A DNA stretch of 32,578 nt from an uncultured Lachnospiraceae bacterium (GTDB lineage: Bacteria > Bacillota > Clostridia > Lachnospirales > Lachnospiraceae): the NCBI GenBank assembly GCA_910585635.1, contig CAJUFE010000053.1:1-32578 (forward strand), given 5' to 3'. Below the pieces are notes generated by a model. That model was not told where the DNA came from, ran no database searches, and saw nothing but the letters and a program-made list of their open reading frames with translations. Shown in pieces: positions 7,481 to 15,352 of this stretch (position 1 is its first letter; each line of letters opens with the position of its first letter). The position numbers were made by a program, and so were the translations under genes.

Positions 7481-9103
7481 ATGGCAAAGGAGATCAAATA
7501 TGGCGTAGATGCCAGAAAGGCATTAGAATCTGGAGTAAATCAGTTGGCGGACACTGTGCGGGTCACATTAGGCCCCAAAGGACGTAATGTGGTCCTGGAC
7601 AAATCCTTCGGCACTCCGCTGATCACCAATGACGGTGTCACCATCGCCAAGGAGATCGAGCTGGAGGATGCTTTTGAGAATATGGGCGCCCAGCTGGTGA
7701 AGGAAGTGGCCACTAAGACCAATGACGTGGCGGGCGACGGCACCACCACCGCTACCGTGTTAGCCCAGGCGATGATCAACGAGGGCATGAAGAACCTGGC
7801 CGCAGGGGCGAACCCGATCGTGCTGCGCAAGGGCATGAAGAAGGCCTGCGAGGCGGCGGTAGAGTGCATCAAGGACATGTCCAAGCCGATCGAGGGCAAG
7901 GAGCAGATCGCCCGTGTGGCTGCGATCTCTGCGTCCGATGACGAGGTGGGCCAGATGGTAGCGGATGCCATGGAGAAGGTCTCCAAGGACGGCGTGATCA
8001 CCATCGAGGAGTCCAAGACCATGAAGACCGAGCTGGACCTGGTGGAAGGCATGCAGTTCGACCGTGGCTATGTATCCGCTTATATGGCTACAGATATGGA
8101 TAAGATGGAAGCTGTGCTGGATGATCCCTATATCCTGATCACCGATAAGAAGATCTCCAACATCCAGGAGATCCTGCCTCTGTTAGAGCAGGTAGTGAAG
8201 ACTGGCGCGAAGCTGCTGATCATCGCGGAGGATGTAGAGGGCGAGGCCCTGACCACCCTGATCGTCAATAAGCTGAGAGGCACCTTCAATGTAGTAGCAG
8301 TCAAGGCTCCCGGCTACGGCGACAGAAGGAAAGAGATGTTAAAGGATATCGCGGTCCTGACCGGCGGCCAGGTGATCTCCGACGAGCTGGGCTTAGACTT
8401 AAAGGAAGTGGATATGTCCCAGTTAGGCCGTGCGAAATCCGTGAAGGTCCAGAAGGAGAACACGATCATCGTGGACGGCTGCGGCGATAAGGCGGAGATC
8501 AGCGCACGGGTGGCACAGATCCGTACCCAGATCGAGGAGACCACCTCCGATTTCGATAAGGAGAAGCTGCAGGAGAGACTGGCGAAGCTGGCCGGCGGTG
8601 TAGCGGTGATCCGTGTGGGCGCGGCTACCGAGACGGAGATGAAGGAAGCAAAGCATCGTATGGAGGATGCGCTGGCAGCTACCAAGGCAGCTGTGGAGGA
8701 AGGCATCATCGCCGGCGGCGGTTCTGCTTATGTCCACACAGCTGAGAAGATCAAGGGCATCTTAAACGACCTGGAAGGCGACGAGAAGACCGGCGCGAAG
8801 ATCATCTTAAAGGCACTGGAGTCCCCGCTGTACCACATCGTGGCGAATGCCGGGCTGGAAGGCTCCGTGATCATCAATAAGGTAAAGGAGTCTGAGGTAG
8901 GCATGGGCTTTGACGCATACAAGGAAGAGTATGTGGATATGATCAAGGCCGGTATCCTGGATCCTGCGAAGGTGACCAGGAGCGCGCTGCAGAATGCCAC
9001 CAGTGTTGCATCAACATTATTGACAACTGAGTCTGTTGTTGCTAATATTAAGGAAGACACGCCTGCTATGCCGGCCGGAGCCGGGATGGGCGGGATGATG
9101 TAA
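7481..9103 (+). CDS. groEL: Chaperonin GroEL (HSP60)
   Basis: The 60-kDa chaperonin subunit, 540 aa, full length, forming the ATP-driven folding cage closed by GroES. It has the N-terminus KEIKYGVDARKALESGV, the ATP-binding LGPKGRNVVLDKSFG and DGVTIAKEIE, the GDGTTTATVLAQA stretch with the ATPase aspartate, and the Gly-Met C-terminal tail (GAGMGGMM). TTTGGAGG precedes the ATG. It is the second gene of the CIRCE-controlled operon and is closed by a strong terminator at 9127-9163. Confidence 0.98.
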   Translation: MAKEIKYGVDARKALESGVNQLADTVRVTLGPKGRNVVLDKSFGTPLITNDGVTIAKEIELEDAFENMGAQLVKEVATKTNDVAGDGTTTATVLAQAMINEGMKNLAAGANPIVLRKGMKKACEAAVECIKDMSKPIEGKEQIARVAAISASDDEVGQMVADAMEKVSKDGVITIEESKTMKTELDLVEGMQFDRGYVSAYMATDMDKMEAVLDDPYILITDKKISNIQEILPLLEQVVKTGAKLLIIAEDVEGEALTTLIVNKLRGTFNVVAVKAPGYGDRRKEMLKDIAVLTGGQVISDELGLDLKEVDMSQLGRAKSVKVQKENTIIVDGCGDKAEISARVAQIRTQIEETTSDFDKEKLQERLAKLAGGVAVIRVGAATETEMKEAKHRMEDALAATKAAVEEGIIAGGGSAYVHTAEKIKGILNDLEGDEKTGAKIILKALESPLYHIVANAGLEGSVIINKVKESEVGMGFDAYKEEYVDMIKAGILDPAKVTRSALQNATSVASTLLTTESVVANIKEDTPAMPAGAGMGGMM

Positions 9104-9126
9104 GCGAGAGCAGCGTCAGATAAGAG

Positions 9127-9163
9127 AAAGGCCTGGCCATGTCCGCATGCGCCAGGCCTTTTT
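9127..9163 (+). terminator. Intrinsic terminator of the groE operon
   Basis: AAAGGCCTGGC (9127-9137) pairs perfectly with GCCAGGCCTTT (9151-9161), with CATG-TCCG-CATG able to pair inside the loop, and it ends in TTTTT. Confidence 0.92.
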
Positions 9164-9277
9164 GCGATCGTCGGCCTGTACAGCTTATGCGCGGCAGTGC
9201 CTGCCAGTACAGCCCATATACGATGCAGCATACAGGGCGCGGGCCCCGCGGATACCTACGAAAGGAGTTTATGACTG

Positions 9278-9775
9278 ATGGATCAAGACACATATGTAGA
9301 GTGGCTAGTAAAACGAAAGGATCCGGCCTATGCCTGGCCGGCCCGCATCGCATTAGGTTTTCTGTGCGTGGTCTCCCTGTTGCTGGCATTTGCCAAGGTG
9401 TGGGGGATCTTACTGCTGGGCGCGGTGGGCGCTGCGTCCTATTTTCTCTTCCAGACGCTCAGCGTCGAATATGAGTACCTGTATGTGGATGGAGGATTGA
9501 CCGTGGATAAGATCCTGGGAAAGGCCAGGAGGAAAAAGCTGCTGGAGTGTACCAAGGACCAGCTTCTCCTGGTGGCGCCTTCTGGTCACCAGGGAGCAAA
9601 GGAGTATGAGAGCAATGGGATGCGGGTGTATGATTGTTCCTCCACCGTCAAGGGGGCGAAGACCTATACCTTGTACTACCAGCAGGGGAGTCAGCGGACC
9701 AAGGTGATCTTTGAGCCTAACGATAAGATGCTCCAGGCCTTCCGTCATACCTCGCCCAGGAAGGTCATCTTATAA
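9278..9775 (+). CDS. Small membrane protein of unknown function (DUF6106-like)
   Basis: A 165-aa protein that resembles the clostridial family DUF6106, recognised from its N-terminus YVEWLVKRKDPAYAW and overall layout. Two adjacent hydrophobic segments (about residues 24-39 and 41-59) form a membrane hairpin, followed by a soluble, mostly beta domain with VEYEYLYVDGGLTVDKILGKARRKKLLE near the membrane. That arrangement resembles bacterial PH-like membrane proteins. AAAGGAG lies 12 nt before the ATG. It follows groEL with its own spacer and precedes the long palindrome at 9778-9879. No function can be assigned. Confidence 0.7.
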   Translation: MDQDTYVEWLVKRKDPAYAWPARIALGFLCVVSLLLAFAKVWGILLLGAVGAASYFLFQTLSVEYEYLYVDGGLTVDKILGKARRKKLLECTKDQLLLVAPSGHQGAKEYESNGMRVYDCSSTVKGAKTYTLYYQQGSQRTKVIFEPNDKMLQAFRHTSPRKVIL

Positions 9776-9777
9776 AG

Positions 9778-9879
9778 AAGGGGCTGTCGCAAAATGCAGC
9801 TTATACACGATATGTGGCTGTGACCGATCGGGTCAGAAGCCATATCCTGTATATAGCGGCTATTTTGCGACAGCCCCTT
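9778..9879. repeat. 102-nt near-perfect palindrome (terminator or miniature mobile element)
   Basis: The outer arms 9778-9795 and 9862-9879 are an 18-bp perfect inverted repeat beginning AAGGGGCTGTCGCAAAAT. The pairing continues inward through TATACACGATATGTGGCT against AGCCATATCCTGTATA and closes at GACC-GATC-GGGTC. GTTTT follows, so it can end transcription of the upstream gene. The length, symmetry and terminal-repeat-like ends also suit a MITE or the fused ends of an insertion sequence. No target-site duplication was seen. Confidence 0.7.
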
Positions 9880-10389
9880 GTTTTATGATAGCTGTTTGGA
9901 TCATGTCAGATGATCGAGCCCAGCATCGGTGATAGCGTTTGCCCGCTGTCAAACTCTTTCGCTATCTATTACTTTTTATGTAAAAATGGGACTGCTGTCA
10001 GGTTTATTTTACCACCAATTGTCTTACAGATTAATAAGCTAGCTGAAAAACGTATGCGCTGGTTTCATTGCTCCGTTGATTGGCGGCGTATTGGAAACAT
10101 ACGTTATAAAGTTGCTAAGGAGGGCTCTTTTAGCTCTATCAAGCTCTCTTGTAAAATTACGATTTCTGTTTTCTTTTTTGGAATGGATATGGTCAACAAG
10201 CAGTTGGATGCTGTATGGTTTGCTTTTTAGTCTTGCCCGATCTTATTGTATCTGTTATCTTGCTCGCTTATTTGAAAAGCTGAAGGTATATGCTTCTGGT
10301 CCGCTCTGCTGGTGTGTTCCCGATGCTCCAAGTCTGTGGTGCTTCTCCATCATATAGACGTGAAGATTAAATACATAGAGTGTATTTTA
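9880..10389. other. AT-rich stretch without a recognisable gene, left edge of the island
   Basis: Open frames of about 90-106 codons exist here (9910-10230 and 10076-10357), but they lack ribosome sites, overlap in different frames and match nothing I recognise. The second is rich in hydrophobic residues, so the region may be a decayed membrane-protein gene. Base composition changes here from GC-rich to AT-rich. Confidence 0.4.
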
Positions 10390-10557
10390 TTGTCTATGTT
10401 ATATTATCGTTGATATAGTATTCGTCCGGTCTGCAAATGTAATGTCTCATTTAGTTATTAAGAGATGAACAAAATTGTATAGCAATATGCAAATTTCTGC
10501 AAAAAGCATGTATATTTTTGGTAGTAGGGTTGTAATTTTTTGTGGATAATGTAAAAT
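10390..10557 (+). promoter_or_regulatory. Candidate promoters for the island operon
   Basis: Two weak sigma-A-like sites are visible. The first is TTGTCT (10390-10395), an 18-bp spacer and TATAGT (10414-10419). The second is TTGTAA (10530-10535), a 16-bp spacer and TAAAAT (10552-10557). The leader to the first gene would be about 100 or 230 nt. ACATAGA (10373-10379) and TCTATGT (10393-10399) form an inverted repeat over the first -35. Confidence 0.35.
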
Positions 10558-10653
10558 ATCTACAAAGCTATAAGTCGAGAACGTAATTCGAGACTCTGGT
10601 GAGACAACGGTAGTGGATGAGAAGATGCTGTTCTGAAAGTATAGGAGTATGAG

Positions 10654-11121
10654 GTGGGAAAATATATGTTTATCGTACAACCTGATAAAACAATTATAGA
10701 TAGGATCCATTTTTATAATCCTGTAGATATTCCGAAAAATTTGGATAACTATTTAAAACAATTCTACCAATTGCCGGATATATTGACATTGAGGGTCCAA
10801 ATGGATGAAAATACGGCATTTCCAGATATATTTTTAAAGCCATACCCTATGGTTTCAGATATGGTCATGCAGGTTATGAGAATGTATCGTACGGAAATAT
10901 TTTCGCGGAGAGTTATGATAACTGTGAGGAACAGTAAGGAATATAAATGGTATTTCCTTTTATATATAGACGAAATAACAGTACCGCTATTTAGGGATTT
11001 TGAATTAAGAATAGATTCCCAAAAAAAAATTAAGTGTACTATCAGCCTTGATTTTGCTGAAAGCATTTTAAGGCGAGGCGCGAAAGGGATCGAGCTGATG
11101 GAGGAGAAGGGGGATAGCTAA
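10654..11121 (+). CDS. Unknown 155-aa protein, first gene of the spike/Rhs operon
   Basis: I do not recognise the family with confidence. The protein has no signal peptide or membrane segment and reads as a mixed alpha/beta cytoplasmic protein. The stretch FLKPYPMVSDMVMQVMRMY followed by a YKWYFLLYIDEI strand and a C-terminal GIELMEEK is loosely reminiscent of Imm11/DUF1629-type immunity proteins, but this is a weak resemblance. The GTG start has AGGAG 6 nt upstream; an ATG at 10666 with GAGGTGG before it is an equally good start. It ends 2 nt before the first spike gene, so a structural or chaperone role for the spike is as likely as immunity. Confidence 0.7.
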   Translation: MGKYMFIVQPDKTIIDRIHFYNPVDIPKNLDNYLKQFYQLPDILTLRVQMDENTAFPDIFLKPYPMVSDMVMQVMRMYRTEIFSRRVMITVRNSKEYKWYFLLYIDEITVPLFRDFELRIDSQKKIKCTISLDFAESILRRGAKGIELMEEKGDS

Positions 11122-11123
11122 AA

Positions 11124-12476
11124 ATGAGGGCAAATAAGATACAGATCTATCCATTTGAAGTTCTGGCGATCCTAGATTATAGGAGTGTACAGGAACCTAA
11201 TGAGCATGGCTGTGTAGAGATCACAGCATTGATCAGTAGTGGAAAAAGAGAAGAGTACCAGACAAAAGCTAGAAGGACCATATGGGTAGAAGTGATGGTA
11301 GAAGATGATGTTGGAAATGAGGAGCTATTTTTTTGTGGAGTATTAGCCAGCATGTCGATAAAAATAGAACCTCATGAGTGTATTATGGAATTGAAGCTTT
11401 TAACGGGAACAGTCTTTCTCGAACAAGAAGCGCATTTAAGGAGCTTTCAAGGAGAGAGCTTGACGTTCAGAGATGTCATAAATACATGTAATGATGAGTA
11501 TGAGGACGCCACTGCGATAATGACCGTTGGAAAAGATAAGAAGTTGCCTGATCTTATCCTCCAATACTATGTAGATGATTGGAAATTTCTCCGGCGTATG
11601 TGCGCATTAAATGGGAGCATGCTTGTCCCTTCACATGTAGGAAAAGGGATTAAATATTTTTTTGGGATGCCCCAGTTAAGGGAAAAGGCTGTATTTGACG
11701 CAGACAGTTATACAATAATAAATGGGAAGATCGTATCCTATGCTATAGACGATAGAGAGATTTATTCGATTGGGACAAAAGTGAAATTTATGGAAGATAC
11801 CTTTTTTATCTGGAAGATTGAATCAAAGCTAAAAGGAGGAGAATTGTATCATACATATTATATTACTAAGGATATAGCTGTTCTTGCAAAGGCACAAGAT
11901 CCATATGATACTAGGATGATAGGTGCTTCTCTTTATGGAGAAGTTGTAGATGTGGATGATGAACAGGTAAAAATATCCATAAGCGCAGATGAGAATGCGG
12001 GAAATACAGGAAATAGATGGTTTCCATTTTCAACGGTGTATTCGTCTTCTGATGGGGCGGGCTGGTATTGTATGCCGGAGATAGGTGACCGGATACGTCT
12101 GTATTTTCCTTCGGAGAAGGAAGGGGACTCCTATGTTTGCAGTGCAGTTCATGAAAAGAAGGGAGAAGGCATTCGAACGGATCCGGATAATAAGATATGG
12201 AGGAATAAATATGGGAAAGAGATCCGATTAACACCCGATAGTATTTTAATTACAAATAATAAAGGAAATTCTATAGAGATGTTAGATAAAAGTGGGATAC
12301 TGATCAAAAGTAATGGTTCCGTGCGCCTCCAAGCTAATGGAAGAGTACAGATCAGCAGTGAAAATGCAGGTATAGAAGTTGTAGCGTCTGAGCGTATCAG
12401 ACTCCAACAGGGAGATGCAGAATTACTCTTAAAGGATGGCGTACAGGTTACAGGTGCGAAGATAAATATTATGTAA
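11124..12476 (+). CDS. VgrG/phage-GpD-like spike protein with C-terminal beta-helix
   Basis: A predicted trimeric tip protein of a contractile injection device, 450 aa. Residues about 1-260 look like the gp27/GpD ring domain, including QYYVDDWKFLRRMCALNGS, which matches the family pattern around an aromatic-rich DWxFLxRL stretch. Residues about 266-343 look like a gp5 OB-fold: GASLYGEVVDVDDEQVKI and the hallmark MPEIGDRIRLYF. Residues about 365-450 are a repeating beta pattern (SILITNNKGNSIEMLD, GILIKSNGSVRLQANG) expected to form the needle-like beta-helix. No lysozyme domain is present. It belongs to the operon that also carries a second spike, a PAAR-like protein and an Rhs toxin. The fold is read by eye; the precise family (VgrG, Pvc8/Afp8 or phage D) is not certain. 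Confidence 0.8.
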   Translation: MRANKIQIYPFEVLAILDYRSVQEPNEHGCVEITALISSGKREEYQTKARRTIWVEVMVEDDVGNEELFFCGVLASMSIKIEPHECIMELKLLTGTVFLEQEAHLRSFQGESLTFRDVINTCNDEYEDATAIMTVGKDKKLPDLILQYYVDDWKFLRRMCALNGSMLVPSHVGKGIKYFFGMPQLREKAVFDADSYTIINGKIVSYAIDDREIYSIGTKVKFMEDTFFIWKIESKLKGGELYHTYYITKDIAVLAKAQDPYDTRMIGASLYGEVVDVDDEQVKISISADENAGNTGNRWFPFSTVYSSSDGAGWYCMPEIGDRIRLYFPSEKEGDSYVCSAVHEKKGEGIRTDPDNKIWRNKYGKEIRLTPDSILITNNKGNSIEMLDKSGILIKSNGSVRLQANGRVQISSENAGIEVVASERIRLQQGDAELLLKDGVQVTGAKINIM

Positions 12477-12488
12477 CGAGGGGCTTGT

Positions 12489-13736
12489 ATGAAGGTAACG
12501 GATAAGTTGAAGGTAGAGACAGAAATTCCCATGAAAACAGTGACTGATCTTCAGCACCAGTGGCAGCTAGATGAACATGCTGTTTTAAAACTAAAAGGTT
12601 TTTTGCAGTCAGAACAGGCTGTAAGTAACACCCATATAAATTATAAAGGGACACAGTTGACCATTAAATATGAAGAAGAGATCATGTTTTGCGGGATCGT
12701 CATAGAAACAAGTACAAAAGTGGTAGGGGGGACCTACCAGATGGAAGTAGAGGCTGTCTCAGCAACAATCTATTTAGATACTGATATAGAGAATGAAATG
12801 TTTCAAGACATCTCTCTGACCTATAAGCAGATGGTACGTCAAATGGTTACGAAAAAGTCGGGAGGGTTGATCGGAACAATTGGAGAGAATGTGATAGGAA
12901 AGCCTCTACTTTGTTATAAAGAAACTATATGGCAGTATGTTGATCGCATGGCTTCTCACTTCCATAGCCATGTGATAGCTGATATCAGGGCGGGCAAGCC
13001 TTCTATCTGGTTTGGACTGCGTAAAGGAAAAAATATTAGAGAGCATGGGCTATCCTATGACCAGATAAAAATAAAGAAGGCAATTAAAAAAGGAGAAAAA
13101 GATCAAATTTCATATTTGTTAAGCGGAGATAAGAACTACCAGCTATGTGATAAGGTATATATAGAGGGAGAGTGGCGGACTATATATGAGAAGAAAGCCT
13201 ATCTGAGACAAGGTAGAGTTGTATTTTCTTATTTATTATCAAATGAAGAATGTCTGTACAGGGATACAAAATATCAGGAATTGATAATTGGATCAAGTTT
13301 ATCAGGTGAAGTTGAGAAAGTGGAAAAAGAACAGATTTATATAAGACTTGATCTGGATGGAAAATCGGGGCAATATCCGTTTTTGTGGTATCCGGAAACG
13401 GGGAACACATTGTATGCAATGCCAGAACCAGGAGGAAAGGCGGAGCTCTATTTCATGGGATCAGATGAGAGAATGGCCATTGGCGTGAGGTGTAAGAGTC
13501 CAAAAGGTGAGGACAATGATGAAAAGAGGCTGGAATTGCCGGATGGAGCAAAGGTCATAATGGATCCTTCTATGGTAAGTATGAAAAAAAGAAGTGAGGT
13601 TGGTCTCGCGGATCGTGATATTGCTTTCATTGGAGACAGTGTGATAGAGATCATTTCATTAGGAGGGATTGAAATAGGGGCAAAGATCGTGGAGATCTGT
13701 GCTGCTGATACTATAAAGTGTTCTACGGAATGGTAA
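12489..13736 (+). CDS. Second, shorter VgrG/GpD-like spike protein
   Basis: A 415-aa relative of the preceding gene product but clearly diverged. The gp27-like region (about 1-262) includes ETIWQYVDRMASHFHSHVIAD in the place of the DWxFLxR stretch. The OB-fold (about 266-338) includes GSSLSGEVEKVEKEQIYIRL and YAMPEPGGKAELYF. The C-terminal part (about 345-415) is shorter, with a hydrophobic, glycine-rich end (IIISLGGIEIGAKIVEI-like pattern) rather than a long beta-helix. GAGGGG lies 8 nt before the ATG, 12 nt after the first spike gene. Two unlike spike paralogues side by side suggest either a mixed trimer or alternative tips for the DUF4280 and Rhs cargo. Confidence 0.75.
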   Translation: MKVTDKLKVETEIPMKTVTDLQHQWQLDEHAVLKLKGFLQSEQAVSNTHINYKGTQLTIKYEEEIMFCGIVIETSTKVVGGTYQMEVEAVSATIYLDTDIENEMFQDISLTYKQMVRQMVTKKSGGLIGTIGENVIGKPLLCYKETIWQYVDRMASHFHSHVIADIRAGKPSIWFGLRKGKNIREHGLSYDQIKIKKAIKKGEKDQISYLLSGDKNYQLCDKVYIEGEWRTIYEKKAYLRQGRVVFSYLLSNEECLYRDTKYQELIIGSSLSGEVEKVEKEQIYIRLDLDGKSGQYPFLWYPETGNTLYAMPEPGGKAELYFMGSDERMAIGVRCKSPKGEDNDEKRLELPDGAKVIMDPSMVSMKKRSEVGLADRDIAFIGDSVIEIISLGGIEIGAKIVEICAADTIKCSTEW

Positions 13737-13748
13737 GAGGTATTTCTT

Positions 13749-15329
13749 ATGGCGGATATTAGCACATTGCAAGCTATGTATGAGTATCAAAAATTGGAGA
13801 AATCAAACGAGGAGGAGTATATTGTAAGAGGGGCAACAATGTTTTGTGGAGACGGGGAAAAGGAATGTGTACTAAATCTACCTGAGGATCACGTAGAGAA
13901 GACCTCAGATAACAGACCTTTAATAACGATAAAAGATTCAAAAAATGGAAAAAATGTTGAAGGATTTGGTTATTGCAAGGCACTTAAAGGACCTTGTACC
14001 CCTGACCTCAGCGACTGGTCAAATAAAAATGTTGACAACCTTATGAAGCTTTATGATAATAGCACGCAAGAATATGAATATGCTGTTACCAGAAGTGCGA
14101 CTGCAAAGTGTTCAAATGGGAACTTTTATGTGATCTTTACTTCTTCTGGGCAAGTTACACCAGATTATATAGGAAAAAAAGTAGATGGTATAGATATTAT
14201 AGAAGATGTTAAGAAAGATTTTAAAAAAAATAAAGAAGATTTTCTGGGACATATCAATATTGACCACACAGGTGTCTATAATTTGGGCTTATATTTTGGA
14301 AGATTGAAGCAGGAAAATTTTATTGGGGGTACACTTTTCTTATATAAAAAGAAATCGAAATGGATGAAGTCAATAATGGAATATGTGGGCGCATATAGAT
14401 TACTAAAACATAATGAAGAAGTAAAAGAAGAGTTTACAACGATTGAAGTAGAGGGAATGGCGGATCCTGATACAGGGACTTTTTATCCGTCTGAATACCC
14501 ACGATCACAGTATGATAGTTACTGGTCGATATGGTCAGACTTAGTATTAGAAAAAGAAACAGATTACTATGTAGAGATTGATTGTCCCAATATGGACTAT
14601 TTTGAATATAAATTGATAGGTAATTTAGATAAAGGTATACTTAGGTCACTTTCTAGTAAGGTTGAAGATAATATTGTTTCGGCTTTATGGGTATTAGATC
14701 CTTCATTTGAAAAACAATATGGTCTGGAATATACAAATTATATTCTAGAAAATAGCCGTAAAGTGCCAGTTATGATCTTCTATTTAAATGATTGGTATCG
14801 AAAAATATTGAGTACCATGGTAAAACAATACATAGATGCCCATAGTTCAATAAGAGAAATAGTGGCAGAAGCTAAAATATCTGAAACCGTAACGATAGGG
14901 GGCTTTTTGTTGGGCTTCATAACGAAGTTAAACAAAGGAATAGCACTAGTGGAGAATATGCTAACAATTGTAGGAGTATTGTTGACATTTTTAAAGCCTA
15001 TGGATAGAGAAAGACTTTATTCTATATTAGAGGAAGATGGCGGTACGCAGCCTATTAAAATAGTCATAAGTATGTATTACCCTAACTCTATATTTTATTT
15101 GGATAGACCAGGAGGAGCGGCTTCTGCTCCAGACCCCTATTTAAAGATCGATCATGAAAACTTTGATGGATATAATGGGCGAGGGATCACTAATATTGAA
15201 GGTGTGAAATATCTTAAGGGGCAATATAGATATTTTGCTGGTTTCAGTACCAATGATACCATAGATTCCGTTATAGATGAGGTTATGAAAAACTTGCCGA
15301 ATGCGTATTTCGAAATGATGAAACAGTAA
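13749..15329 (+). CDS. PAAR-like (DUF4280) protein with large C-terminal candidate effector region
   Basis: A 526-aa protein. Residues about 23-136 match the DUF4280 (PAAR-like) pattern: VRGATMFCGDG, a central FGYCKALKGPCTP, and a terminal CSNGNFYVIFTSSGQV, with cysteines 33, 40, 76, 83 and 121. PAAR-type domains cap the spike tip and carry effectors. The remaining 390 residues match nothing I recognise. A hydrophobic stretch at about 380-417 (TIGGFLLGFITKL and MLTIVGVLLTFL) could be two short membrane helices or a buried hairpin, as in pore-forming cargo. There is no signal peptide, consistent with loading onto a spike rather than Sec export. GAGG lies upstream of the ATG. The next gene, a membrane-anchored LRR protein, could be its partner or immunity factor. 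Confidence 0.75.
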   Translation: MADISTLQAMYEYQKLEKSNEEEYIVRGATMFCGDGEKECVLNLPEDHVEKTSDNRPLITIKDSKNGKNVEGFGYCKALKGPCTPDLSDWSNKNVDNLMKLYDNSTQEYEYAVTRSATAKCSNGNFYVIFTSSGQVTPDYIGKKVDGIDIIEDVKKDFKKNKEDFLGHINIDHTGVYNLGLYFGRLKQENFIGGTLFLYKKKSKWMKSIMEYVGAYRLLKHNEEVKEEFTTIEVEGMADPDTGTFYPSEYPRSQYDSYWSIWSDLVLEKETDYYVEIDCPNMDYFEYKLIGNLDKGILRSLSSKVEDNIVSALWVLDPSFEKQYGLEYTNYILENSRKVPVMIFYLNDWYRKILSTMVKQYIDAHSSIREIVAEAKISETVTIGGFLLGFITKLNKGIALVENMLTIVGVLLTFLKPMDRERLYSILEEDGGTQPIKIVISMYYPNSIFYLDRPGGAASAPDPYLKIDHENFDGYNGRGITNIEGVKYLKGQYRYFAGFSTNDTIDSVIDEVMKNLPNAYFEMMKQ

Positions 15330-15352
15330 TAATGATAATGTGAGGAGGCAAG

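Noticed and set aside
7540..8709. Long minus-strand frames opposite groEL
   Set aside because: They are shadow frames of GC-rich coding sequence with biased codon use, without ribosome sites or domains.
9910..10357. Open frames in the AT-rich stretch after the palindrome
   Set aside because: They overlap in two frames, lack ribosome sites and match no family I know; reported only as a possible remnant.
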